Shown here piece by piece: positions 24,282 through 34,649 of a stretch of DNA of 64,000 nucleotides; position 1 is the stretch's first letter; every line of letters starts with the position of its first letter. The notes beneath the pieces were generated by a model. It saw nothing but the letters and a program-made list of their open reading frames with translations. It searched no databases and was not told where the DNA came from. The DNA is from Capitella teleta (lineage: Eukaryota; Annelida; Polychaeta; Capitellidae). Both the position numbers and the translations under genes were made by a program. The stretch spans positions 5,531-69,530 of the forward strand of contig KB308479.1 of the NCBI GenBank assembly GCA_000328365.1. Reading direction: 5' to 3'.

Positions 24282-24860
24282 CTATATATGTAACACAGAG
24301 GTTGCTCAACAATTGTAATCCGAGTTTTCAAAAACGGCGAATGTTTCATTCAAGATCCTGATGCAACAACTCATTTGGTTCGCCATCCTCTTTCCTCTGC
24401 CAACCTGTTCCTCTAATTGCTTTCTCTTTCCGCTGCATATATTACTTAGAAGTTCTTAGAACCCAGCTGAATTTGCAAACAAAATGAAAATCGTGATAAT
24501 GATGTTCATGGAAGTTTATGAAACGCCGTAAATGTCTTGAACTTGAGTAAAGCAAGAAAGTGTAATTAAGTGGGACATTTTTGGGATTTGAAAATCGTTC
24601 GATTTTAAAATCACTACATCAGTATAGTAGTACATGTAAAGAGTACATGAGTGTGTACACTCGTTTGTATTAACTGCTGGTATCATTATACATATAGGAT
24701 GATATAGCACCCATTGCCAAGCCACTTCAAGCCGCTGTTAATCGCGAGATCGCAATGCTGAGCCGATATCTTTGATTGGTGGAGCGGCTTAAGCAGCTAG
24801 CCAGTCATTTTTACTTCAGCCAGTCGATTCTGGCCAATTACAATCGGCTTCGGGGTCCAC
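24282..24860 (+). repeat. Direct repeat, copy 1 (keeps the empty MITE site)
   Basis: A segment of about 580 bp beginning TATATGTAACACAGAGGTTG and ending near CAATCGGCTTCGGGGTCC. It is repeated at 25167-26556. It retains the uninterrupted target (TTTGTAT-TA-ACTGCTGG, TA at 24671-24672) where copy 2 holds the MITE. No coding content. Confidence 0.85.
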
Positions 24861-25166
24861 TAGTACATATTAGGGTTAATGTAAAATATTCCTTCACGAG
24901 TACCAGTAGATCACTGATTACTAGCTACATGTATATTGCTGGTATATATATCTGCCATTAAGCCTGCCACTTTTTGATTGATTGTTCTTTAACTATTACA
25001 ACTTATAACACTGCTGAACTCGCATTTCAGAATTCAGAAGCCAAAAGAAATTTGTATTGACCTCTCATAACACTTGGCTCATTACACTGTTTGTCTACAT
25101 ATATAGCTTTTGTTGGTCTAAAAAATTAGTGGAATTTTGTTAATTTTTCGGCAATTAGTGAAGCTA
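24861..25166. other. Spacer between direct repeats
   Basis: AT-rich, nothing recognised. Confidence 0.4.
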
Positions 25167-25584
25167 AATATATGTAACACAGAGGTTGTCCAACAATTGC
25201 AAATCGAGACATAAAAAGCCGCGAATTTTTCATTCAATATCCGGATGCAACAATTCATTCTGTTCGCCATCCTCTTTCCTTTTCCAAACTATTCTTTTAT
25301 TTGCTTCCTCTTCCCGCTGCATATATTATTTGCTTGCCATAAAAGAGTTGATTAGAATCTTGCTGAGTTTGCGTCAGCCGACACAACAAACGAAGTGATG
25401 ATGGTGATTATAATGTTCATGGTTAAAAATATTGTTTTTGAAGTTTATGAAACAGCCTAAACCTCGTGAACTTGAGTCAAGCATGAGAGTGTAATCGAGT
25501 GGGACATCATAGGATTTGAAAATCGTCCAATCTCAAAATTACCACACTAGTACCACATGCAGAGAGTAGTGAATGTTTGTGTTA

Positions 25585-26363
25585 AAGGGATGGGGAACTC
25601 AATTTTAAGTGATGTTCTATTGACTCATAGCACCAATTGATAGCATTTCGTGCCAACAACACCATGCCTGGATGCAAGTGTAAGGAAATAATGCATTTCG
25701 AATATCGGGGTTAGCATTGCACCTATGGGAGAATGGCTTCCATTACGAAGTATAGGACGCAAATGTCAGATGAGGGCTTGCCGTGATTGGTCTAGTTTCC
25801 CTCGTGAAGCCTGGCGCCCGTATCATCCGATCGGATTGGGTGGAGCCGTAAAACCCCATCACTCACTCACTCCCCTCGTGAAGCTATCGATTTCAGCCAA
25901 TCAGAGCAGACCATCTTCGTCATAAAAGGACATCTTTGTTGTTTACGAAACGAAAGTGTCAGTATTGCGCATGCGTGGTGCATTCTGGCTGACCTTTTTA
26001 CTGTTTCAGGATGAGAAACCATGGTAGGTGTTATAAAAAATCGCTTGTTAAAATAAGAAAAATAGCGAAAAATATTTTTTTTTTGCGCCTGACTGGTGGC
26101 AAAATGATTATTCTATCTATTTCTAAATAAAAATAAAAATATTTCCAGCGGTTTAGTCGCAGGACACGCTGATATGACGAGGCCCATTGAAAAGATAGGG
26201 AACTCTGTGTTTCATCACAGTGTGTGACGTCACGCCTAATTAGCAATATATCTCCCGCGAAATCGTTAGCAAGGATATTCCTTGTGTGGGCCAGACATGG
26301 AAATCATTTTTGGTGCATCAAATAACGACTCAAAGTCCATTTTTAACCAGTTCTCCCTCCCTT
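25585..26363 (+). mobile_element. MITE with AAGGGA inverted ends and TA duplication, copy 1
   Basis: 779 bp. The left end is AAGGGATGGGGAACT and the right end, reversed, AAGGGAGGGAGAACTGG. TA flanks both sides (25583-25584, 26364-26365). It is about 90% similar to the inverted copy at 28827-29533. No transposase frame. It is about 70 bp longer than copy 2 chiefly because a SINE tail is inserted in it (25810-25873). The TA target suggests mobilisation by a Tc1/mariner-type transposase; that is inference. Confidence 0.88.
25810..25873 (+). mobile_element. 5'-truncated SINE tail nested in the MITE (family 1, copy B)
   Basis: 64 bp identical in layout to the 3' end of the full SINE (GGCGCCCG...TGGAGCCGTAAAACCCC, then CACTCACTCACTC). 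It is flanked by a 10-bp target duplication, CCTCGTGAAG, at 25800-25809 and 25874-25883. The second MITE copy has one uninterrupted CCTCGTGAAG at the matching place. Confidence 0.9.
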
Positions 26364-26751
26364 TAACTAATGGCATCATTATGCATATAGGATTATATAG
26401 CAACCATTGCCAAGCCACTTCAAGCTACTGCTAGCCACCGATCATAATACTGAGCCAATATCTCTAATTGGTGGAGCAGTTTAAGCAGCTAGCCGGTTAT
26501 TTTTACTGCCGCCAGCCGATTCTGGCTAATTACAATCTGCTCCAGGGTCTTGAACTCTGTTAGCCAAAAACTCTGCTCATGTACTTCTCTTGATAGTTCT
26601 AAAAAATAATTCAAAAGTTTCTATTTAAATCAGCCTCTGAACGTTTTATAATTATTCGAAATTTCAATTTGTTTTCCTTATCTCGTGTTATGTTCATCAA
26701 TGGTATGTGCATTTGAATAGTTTTCTAATAAATGTGCAATATGAATGTGAT

Positions 26752-26900
<149 letters not shown>

Positions 26901-27144
26901 ATCGGTAATGTTCATAAACATTACGAATGAACGTAAATAATGAGTATTTAATCGTTTGCATCAGAGAAACATATCATAAATATCTAAATAGCTATCCCTC
27001 AATTTAATATTTCGTGTGGCTGTGCCTGTGCACTCAACTAGAATACAATTTCGTTAATGCTTTTCACCGATAAGGAGCAATTCAAGGTCGCGGTCGATCA
27101 AGGTGAAGAAATTTTGTGGCAGATCTCGGCAGTGAAGCAAAACA

Positions 27145-28486
27145 ATGGCACTTTCAGTGATGAGGTGAGTATTTCTTCGAAATAATACAATAAGCAGTGG
27201 TTCTTTAATTAATTTACACTCCGAGGTATTGTTTATATTTCATTAGAGGGCAGAATAACGTTGATATGAACCTTTAAACTTAACTGTTATGTAGCATGCT
27301 TCGATTAGATAATCATAACGCACCTCTTATTGTGACGGCATGCGCTTGGCGATCCCAGTTACGTTATATGTCAGTTATTATTGTATTGGGTTCACTTGTC
27401 AAATAACCCCGTCTTCACTTGTCTTTAACCCAATCAACCTGAACCTGTACCTGTTGGGCCCGGCCCCCATGCCAAGCGTGGCGCTTGGCATCGGACCCAG
27501 CCGATTTAGCGGTGGGAAATGAAGGACGAAGTGTGTCGGCGCAGGACCCATATTCAAGTAATGCTTAAAACAAAAGTCTGCATTGCCAGAAGGATTGATT
27601 CCAGATATATTATCCACTTCCTAAGCCACCCGCAAATGCAAAACAAAAATCTATCCATCATCCATGGAACTATGTCCCACCACGACAGAAGAGGATGTTA
27701 GTATGAGCGGAAATAGGGAAATTACTCAATGACTACTACAAAAACTACATTTCAGATGTCAAAATCATGGCCCATAGGACGTTTCATTATTGAGCATTTT
27801 ATTAAATTAATTTTATAATGTTCTTTTGCAGAACGGCCTTCAGGCCAAGCATGCTCAGCAGGAGCACAATTCTTTGCACTCGCACGTAAGTCCTTTGAAA
27901 TCGCAAAGAAATGCCTCATAAATTGAATCGTTTTGGCAGCTTGCCAATGACCACCTCAGCCCAGCAGGACATGAAAGACTTCTGGAAGAAGAACCAGCAG
28001 CTGAATCGGCCCAATTCCCCATGGATGGTTTACGAGTGGCATTTCCCCATGCTCACCTCTCTCGGCCACAGATTCACTGGCATTGGCATGGGCGTTGGTC
28101 AGTGAGCACTGCTGCCGACTTCATTGAAATTAAAATGTTCTCTTCTTGCACAGCATTGTACGGCCTGTCATTCGGTTTGTTCTTCGCTCCTGGTGACTTC
28201 ACCACGTATTTGACGGCCGTGCAGGGTTTCGGGCTCTCACCGTACATCATGTTCCCAGCTAAGGCCATCATGGCGTTCCCTCTGATGTACCATTACCTGA
28301 ACGGCATTCGGCATTTGGTATGTTTAACATGCAATGCACTGATACCTTTGATCAATTGTTTTCTCACAGTCCTGGGATGCTGGTTACGGATACAAACTTG
28401 GCACCCAATACAGAACAGGGGCATTCTGTTACATCACAGCCGCTGCCCTTGCAGCTCTTGTTGCCAGTCTTTCGTATTTAAAGTAA
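27145..28486 (+). CDS. SDHC: Succinate dehydrogenase cytochrome b560 subunit (SDHC), 5 coding exons
   Basis: Membrane anchor of mitochondrial complex II; with SDHD it binds haem b and ubiquinone in the inner membrane. Coding exons are 27145-27164, 27832-27885, 27940-28097, 28154-28317 and 28370-28486, all with GT..AG introns (667, 54, 56 and 52 bp). The product is 170 aa, the family's usual size. It starts with an Arg/Ser-rich mitochondrial presequence (MALSVMRTAFRPSMLSRS), then QQLNRPNSPW and LTSLGHRFTGIGMG (quinone-site region). Two membrane helices follow, then YHYLNGIRHLSWDAG, the conserved block that carries the haem ligand, and a last helix. The 20-nt first coding exon was chosen because only its frame joins in phase to the presequence and the conserved part. 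A longer frame through the same DNA (from 27061) joins out of phase. AATAAA at 28722-28727 is a plausible polyadenylation signal. Confidence 0.96.
27400..27450 (+). mobile_element. LINE 3'-tail scrap in SDHC intron 1
   Basis: Reads CCAATCAACCTGAACCTGTA, matching the tail of the LINE fragment ending near 32338 (CCAATCAACCTGAACCTGAA). Only the last 50-100 bp are recognisable. Next to it (27469-27491) is a 10-bp perfect stem, ATGCCAAGCG/CGCTTGGCAT, with a TGG loop. Confidence 0.55.
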
Positions 28487-28826
28487 AATTCTCTCCAAAT
28501 ATCCTCATCTCTTTTGACAAGTGTAATGTCGGCACAGTGTTCCTCCACTCTAGCATGTGTTATCAATAGTTCTACACAAGGGTACCTCAATAAGGGGCTG
28601 TGCCAATCATTTTTGAGTGCTTGTTTTTTTCTTCTCTGTTCTGACCTTCTGGTGGTGAAATTTTTTATCACTAGCTTGACTAGATTCCATCCGTGGTTGA
28701 GCTGTGCGAACACATTTGACAAATAAATTTCTTTGTATCTGAGCAGTGCCTTCTTGTGATATGTTGCTGTGGAATTTTTGGTCACATTATTGCATGTTGT
28801 ATGTTGGGTATATGTATTTACTTTTA

Positions 28827-29533
28827 AAGGGAGGGAGAACTGGTTAAAAATGGACTTTGAGTCGTTATTTGATGCACCAAAAATGATTCCTATGCCTGGC
28901 CCACACAAGAAATATCATCGCTAACGATTTCGCGGGAGACATATTGCTAACTAGGCGTGACGTCATGAGCTGTGATGAAACACCGAGTTCCCCATCTTTT
29001 ACAATGGGCCTCGTCATATCAGCGTGTCCTGCGACTAAACCCCTGGATATTTTTTTATTTACTCTTTGGAAATAGATAGAAAAATCATTTTGCCACCAGT
29101 CAGGTGCGAAAAAAAAATATTTTTTCGCTATTTTTCTTATTTTACCAAGCGATTTTCTAGGACACCTACCATGTTTCTCATCCTGAAACAGTAAAAAGGT
29201 CAGCCAGAGTGCACCACGCATGCGCTTTCGTTTCGTAAACAACAGAGATGTCCTTTTATGGCGAAGATGATCTGCTCTGATTGGCTGAAATCGATAGCTT
29301 CACGAGGGGAACGGGACCAATCAGCCATCAGCCAAACCAAGCCATCAGCTGACGTTTGCCTCCTATACTTCGCAATGGAAGCCATTCTCCCATAGGCGCA
29401 ATGCTAACCCCGATATTCGGAATGCATTATTTCCTTACGCTTGCATCCAGGCATGGTGTTTTTGGCACGGAATGCTATCAATTGGTGCTATGAGTCAATA
29501 GAAGATCACTTAAAATTTAGTTCCCCATCCCTT
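28827..29533 (-). mobile_element. MITE with AAGGGA inverted ends and TA duplication, copy 2
   Basis: 707 bp, in inverted orientation to copy 1 at 25585-26363. Both ends and the TA duplication (28825-28826, 29534-29535) are intact. It lies about 340 bp beyond the SDHC stop codon. Without the SINE insertion it represents the original form of the element. Confidence 0.88.
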
Positions 29534-29535
29534 TA

Positions 29536-31008
29536 GTAGCCATCGGGTATTGCATGTTTACAGATCCAAATGATTCAATAATTGAAATTGTGTGCAAAAA
29601 TAATGCACCATCTGAATGACTTAATTTTAGAATCTAGCTGTTATCAGAGTTCAATGTGATGTTGTTTTGAAAACAATCATTATGCAATATAGAACGGCTC
29701 AACACCATTAAGGAGCCACAAAAATCTCATCTATGGTAGAACAAGAAATTTTCGCGTTGCTTGAAATTTTCTCTATATTCATGATCGAGTGTGAAATCTT
29801 TCTGGGTGATCTTATACTATATGACCCTTCGTTTGACTGTGAAATTTGCAGAAACTTCCTGCTCTACAGTATCTCAGTGACGCCCGTACCCACCTCCTGT
29901 TCTATCAGCATTTGAGAAACAAAAAACAAAACGAATCACAACTCTCCACTGAAGCAGACGATTCAGGTATGGTGCGTGTGGAATCCCCATTCACTGGTTC
30001 CCTGGTCAGATGATGACCTCTCTTGACAGTCACCATGGAAGAGTGAAACCATGAATGCTTCCAAAAAGAATTTCAATTGACCAACAGATTGAGATTGGTA
30101 ACACAAAATAAATAAAGGAAATTTAAGTGGTATACAAATTATGAAAAAATCTGCTATTTTTATTTCTATTGTGAAATTACCAGAAATGTTTGCATGCCAT
30201 TGAAATTGCCTTGCATATTGCTCAGTATTACACAATTACATGGGAGGATCATGTTATTCATGTACACCAATACATGTAACAATTCACAAGACCTAGTTTC
30301 AATTGAATATTTTTGGTTGCATTACATGTACTTTTGGCTTTCACGATACTTGTAAATGTACCTCATGAATCGGAAAGTCTACTGCAGTAGCCACATTTTT
30401 TGGGCGGCTCTTTGAGTTTTCACAGTTACCGTCGAAGGAAAAATACATAACATACTCCCGGCATAATATTAATATACCGGTATATGCTTTAAAATAAGTG
30501 AGTCTCCAATGAGAGAAAATGAGGAACTTAGCCTCACTGAAGAGAAGTGAAGATTCTCCTCATGAGAGCAATGGTGCAAACAAGAATAGATTAATGATAA
30601 CATCTTATCAACTGTGGATGAATCTTTAAATGTGACTTTGTGTGAAAGCATTCTTTGTCTTGAGTCAACTTGGCGAGGAGATTTTTTCAGTGAGTCTGAG
30701 AACAATTTCATTGTGTATGCTACGGTATTGTTACATAAGGAGCAGATCTCACTCAAATTTTATCATACAAAAACTTATTTTTATGTCACAATGCTAATCA
30801 TAACGTAATACAAGATCACTTTGCTATCAATAATAAATCGTATGGAATAAAATGTTAGATACAAAATTTCAACAATTATATAAAAATTATGGCTCTTGAC
30901 CCCTGTGTTTCAATGAATCCTGGCTGGTTGCTTGAACTTTGATCAAGGCTTCTCTGTATGCGGAATTAATACAAGAAGTCAATATTGCTGAATCACGCAA
31001 AATAGGAA
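29536..31008. other. Intergenic DNA, no gene recognised
   Basis: AT-rich sequence between SDHC/MITE and the RBM7-like gene. No supported gene or repeat was seen. Confidence 0.4.
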
Positions 31009-31084
31009 TTTATTCTAAAATACAACTTAAAACACGGAATTTACAAACACGTGGAAAACAGATTCAGTTCTAATGACACCTTCC

Positions 31085-31923
31085 TCATCGATGCCGGTAT
31101 CTCTGTGACTGCTGCTGCTGCTGCTGTCCCCATCCCTGATACTGCTGCTGATGATGCTGCATCATTGCTGCTTGGTAAATCACCTGATCCCGCTGATTCA
31201 CCATTCCCGATCCATGGCCGTACGTTGGGCCGGGTCTGGCGTCCCACCGAGATAGGCCACGATTCGGAATTTGAACCTCTTCCCGACTCATGCTGCGCTC
31301 ATTTCTGCCTCCCAAACGATCATAAACGGATGACCTTCCTTCCTGTCTGCGGTCATCGTGACCTTGACTGAACTGACCGTGGGACAGAGGGACGTTAGGT
31401 GCTGAGACGGAGCGATGAACAGGGTTGATGACGGGACGGTCGTGTGAAGAACCAGAGCGCGGTTTCAGTTGCAGAGAGCAATCGAACAACTTGATGCCAT
31501 TCATCAGTTCAATGGCATATGGAACAGACTCACTGTGACGGAATTCTATGAAACCAAAGCGCTTTAATCGACCACTGGATTCTTTGGGAATATTGACTTT
31601 GCACAAGGGTCCTGCCTGTTAGGGTAAGAAAAAGAAATTCAGTTGAATCGGTGAAATGCAAGTAATTATTGAACAGGTCAGGTCACTTAATAATTGACTC
31701 AATGCAAGAGCATGTAGCGGGACTGATACAAGCACAAGATTTGAAGGAAAAAAGTGACCCACAATGATTGAATGAATGAATGATCTTAATTTCTTATGAT
31801 AACTATCGCCCACACCGATTGTTGTGACTCTCTTACCTGCAAAAATAGCTCATAGAGCAGCTCCTCTGTGATGTCATCGGGTAAATTCCCGCACCAAATC
31901 GTTCTATCTGCCGAATCACTCAT
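31085..31923 (-). CDS. RBM7: RBM7/RBM11-like RNA-binding protein, 2 exons
   Basis: In animals RBM7 is the RNA-binding subunit of the nuclear exosome targeting (NEXT) complex, with ZCCHC8 and MTR4, and directs promoter-upstream and snRNA/snoRNA precursors to decay. Exons on the minus strand are 31923-31837 and 31615-31085 with a 221-bp intron; the product is 205 aa. One RRM occupies about residues 6-82, with RNP2 as TIWCGNL and RNP1 as KRFGFIEF. The stretch ITEELLYELFLQAGPL and the RRM end ELMNGIKLFDCSLQL are characteristic of RBM7/RBM11. The C-terminal half is low-complexity: Arg/Gly/Ser-rich, then a Gln-rich end encoded by CAG/CTG repeats (about 31105-31160). AATAAA on the minus strand at 31014-31009 is the likely polyadenylation signal. 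RBM11 is the alternative name within the same family. Confidence 0.9.
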
Positions 31924-32040
31924 TTTCAATGAGTCAAGAGGATTATTTTTGCGATTTCAAGTTTCTTTTTCACTTTCTGTTTGCTTCCCAAATTTCAACC
32001 GCAAGTGCACCACAAATGCTAAGATCATAACGTTTTCTAG
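31924..32040. other. 5' flank of the RBM7-like gene
   Basis: Short AT-rich flank; no promoter element could be assigned. Confidence 0.3.
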
Positions 32041-32338
32041 ACCGTTATGAACAGGGTGAATCTTGTGCAAGATTTTTATCTTTATTCTTTATTTATCTAT
32101 TCATTTATTTTTTTATCAGTTCATTTGTTTCATTTTGTTCTGTTGTTTTGGGGAAGGGGGGAGGGAAGTAGGGCTTATTATTTGGTTGGTTATTCCAGTT
32201 TAGTTTTATTTCAGTTATTACTGTATTATTTATGAGGTTATATCTTTTAGAAATAGAAGATATAAATAAAGAGAAACTCGAACGTCAGATTGTAACAGTG
32301 CCGAAACAAAGGCACTTTAATCCAATCAACCTGAACCT
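32041..32338 (+). mobile_element. LINE 3'-end fragment 1
   Basis: T-rich, then purine-rich non-coding sequence that closes with CCAATCAACCTGAACCTGAA, the same terminal motif as in SDHC intron 1 and similar to the GACCTGACCTGACCTG tail of the next fragment. I read it as a truncated LINE 3' untranslated region. Confidence 0.5.
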
Positions 32339-33480
32339 GAATACGGGTTGAGGATCAACCGGGAAAAATCGATGGTGGTGAGAGTGGGAGGCCCCTTTGG
32401 AGGAGGTGAATGGTATGCTGGAGAGAAGAAGATAATGGAGAAGAAAGATACGCTGTACTTGGGAATGAAGATTGTTGGAGGAGTTCAGGGTGGAATACGA
32501 TCGCTTACGGAAGAGTGGAGATGTGCCATAGAGTGGCGGGTCTTGTGAAGTTTGCGGCGAAGAAATCGGGGAGTCGTTTCTTGATTGGGAGGGAAGGATG
32601 GAAGAGTGGAGTGGTCAGCCGGATCATGTATGGAGGAGGAGCCCTTGTTTGGACGCCGGAGGAAAGGAATCGACTAGAAAAGGAGCAGACAGCATTCGGG
32701 AGATGGCTATGGAAGGTACATCCAAGTGTGAGGGAAAGCATGTATTCAGGCGGAAAGTGGATGGAGCACATTCAGTGAGAGGGAGGCGAAAGCAAAGATG
32801 GGCTATGTTAGAAGATCTACGTAGGAGGAAGCATGGTGGCGGAGGTGGGAAGAGGAGTTTTACTCGAGATTGGAAGGCGGTCAATCGTATTGCCATGGAG
32901 TATAACCTCGATGGCCTTTAATTACTATATGATAATTCTAAACTTTAGAAGATTGTCTGGAGAGGGAAAAAGATTGGCCAGAATTCAGGATGGATGGGTA
33001 GAGGAAATGGCGAAAGAAAAAGTGGAGAGGAAGGTTAAGCATAGATAGTTGAGAAGTGGAGAGGAAAATTGAAAGGTACAGAGAGGACAAGAAGATATAC
33101 AGAAGAATTGGGAACAATGAGTTATTCTGTTGTTGCTCTTGTTTTTTATTCTACTTTTTATTATATCTATTTTTTTTTTTTTTTGTTGCTCGTTAGAGCT
33201 TCTGCCGCGATGGTCAGTGCAGTTTTGTATATCTATTTTGCTCCTTTATTTACCTTTGTTGCTCCATTTCCCTATATTTCTAAAATTTATCTTCAAGTTT
33301 ATCTTCAAGTTTATCGTTATGCATATTTTATGTTTGTTATCTCCATATGATTTACATATCTTAACTTTCGTTATCTCACTCTACTTACTTATTATTTAAT
33401 CTCTTGCTCCAAGGACAATCCCGTTATTTTTCAGAGTCCTTATATAAAAGGACTTAAATCTTTTGACCTGACCTGACCTG
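32339..33480 (+). mobile_element. LINE fragment 2: reverse transcriptase C-terminal part plus tail
   Basis: Translates as YGLRINREKSMVVRVGG, followed by MYGGGALVWTPEE and AFGRWLWKVHPSVR. This is the conserved region after the YADD box of non-LTR reverse transcriptases. It continues in other frames (REAKAKMGYVRR), so it carries at least two frameshifts (near 32.52 and 32.77 kb). Then come an A/T-rich 3' region and an ACCTG-type tail (33466-33480). 5'-truncated and inactive. The clade is uncertain. Confidence 0.75.
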
Positions 33481-33509
33481 AATTTCTCGGCAACAGCGGA
33501 TCAGTCATT

Positions 33510-33719
33510 ATGAGGAGACATTCACTGGTCGCCGGCGCTACTGACAAAATCTTCCATATTTTTGTGTGGCTCTCAGCTATTTGTGTGATTCTCGATCTGG
33601 CTCTTGGTCTGAACAGTCGACTCCTCCACTATGCATCCACATTTGACCAGAGTCTCCTCTTCACTGGTTTCCTGGCCATTATTTATATGATCATGGATGA
33701 TTTGTTCAATATGATTTGA
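33510..33719 (+). CDS. Small two-helix membrane protein, unknown
   Basis: A 69-aa frame from ATG to TGA. A basic start (MRRHSLVAGATDK) is followed by a hydrophobic helix (IFHIFVWLSAICVILDLAL), a short polar loop and a second helix (LLFTGFLAIIYMIM) with an acidic end (DDLFNMI). Composition is unlike the AT-rich chance frames around it and the hydrophobic pattern is regular. I do not recognise the family. A CAACAG acceptor-like site just upstream (33492-33497) means it might be the last exon of a longer gene. It follows the LINE tail immediately. Could still be chance. Confidence 0.45.
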   Translation: MRRHSLVAGATDKIFHIFVWLSAICVILDLALGLNSRLLHYASTFDQSLLFTGFLAIIYMIMDDLFNMI

Positions 33720-34170
33720 ATGTCAAAGCACAAGATGAATGGCACACACCTTTATTATTGATAATCAAATGTTTTTAATATGGAAAATTATATATAAATA
33801 TAATTATTATAAATGAATGTGCTCCGTCTTATCCTTCTCGAAATACTTCTTATGTGCACAATATTCATGACCATCAGCATTCAAACAATTCTATGTTTGT
33901 TCAGCACACTCATACGTATAAATTTTTTTTAATGCAGGAGCATAAATTTTTATTTGACTTATCATTATTTGTATTTTTAAAAGTGTCAAACGTTTTTAAT
34001 TTACAAAATGTACAATTCAGCTTAACTATTATTTTTTTATTTTTCTCGTTTATATATTTTTATGTTTTCGATTGTTATGGTCATGGCTTGAAAACTGCTA
34101 TTGGTGTAGCTGCATTCTGTAGTCATAATCTGTGGGGATGGTCACAGTGCTTATAGCAATAGGATTTAAA
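33720..34170. other. AT-rich flank of the small ORF
   Basis: Low-complexity T-rich sequence; nothing else recognised. Confidence 0.35.
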
Positions 34171-34300
34171 GAGGTGGTGTCGCCGAATGGTTAGCGTGCT
34201 AGCCTCGAAAGGGCTTGGCGCTGGCCACTAGAGTTCGAAGCCAGTCACCAACCTTGTGTCCTTGGGTAAGGCACTTAACTCCTGCTTACCTACTCCGACC
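34171..34300 (+). mobile_element. tRNA-derived SINE, second family
   Basis: Begins GGTGTCGCCGAATGGTTAGC (tRNA-like A-box region) and carries a B box, GAGTTCGAAGCC, about 45 bp on. The body then reads TGTGTCCTTGGGTAAGGCAC, a conserved word found in the central domain of several unrelated animal SINEs. Its head and body differ from the SINE at 13 kb. The 3' limit and target duplication could not be fixed. Confidence 0.7.
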
Positions 34301-34562
34301 ACATAAGCCTTAGTTGCTTCAGGATTCCGAAGTTAAATAAGCCCGCAAAAAAGTATTGGAACGAGATTACTATTGCTTTATAATAACTATTGCTGATGAC
34401 ATCGGCCAAATAAAACTCTCGATAGAGATTAAATTGTATGTTTTCTGCAATGCCAGCAGCCACCATCAGCCTCAAGAGAAGCCGAGAGGAGAAATGATTG
34501 TTGAGGTGAGCATCAGTTAGTTAGGAACGCAGCCATGACCTGGTGTTCTAGATGAAGGAGAA

Positions 34563-34629
34563 CAGGACCTCACAGCGATATGTTCTGCCAAACGCTGCTT
34601 TTGGCAGCACATATAGCTGTGAGGTCCTG
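34563..34629 (+). ncRNA. 67-nt near-perfect hairpin, candidate miRNA-type precursor
   Basis: The left arm is CAGGACCTCACAGC-g-ATATGT-t-CTGCCAAA. The loop is CGCTGCT. The right arm is TTTGGCAG-c-ACATAT-a-GCTGTGAGGTCCTG. That makes a 30-bp stem with only two 1x1 mismatches and a 7-nt loop, which is the geometry of a Dicer substrate. No pairing extends beyond the stem and I see no second copy in the window. It could equally be a tiny palindromic repeat or a recent inverted duplication. The transcribed strand is unknown. Confidence 0.45.
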
Positions 34630-34649
34630 GTATTGGGAAACTGCCATTT

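Larger units (their letters stand above)
25167..26556 (+). repeat. Direct repeat, copy 2 (split by a MITE)
   Basis: Same segment as 24282-24860, interrupted by the MITE at 25585-26363. The flanking parts (25167-25582 and 26366-26556) align with copy 1 on either side of its TA. Confidence 0.85.

Noticed and set aside
27061-27164. Longer first SDHC exon starting at the ATG near 27061
   Set aside because: That frame joins exon 2 and exon 3 out of phase with the conserved SDHC sequence; the ATG at 27145 joins in phase and gives a mitochondrial presequence.
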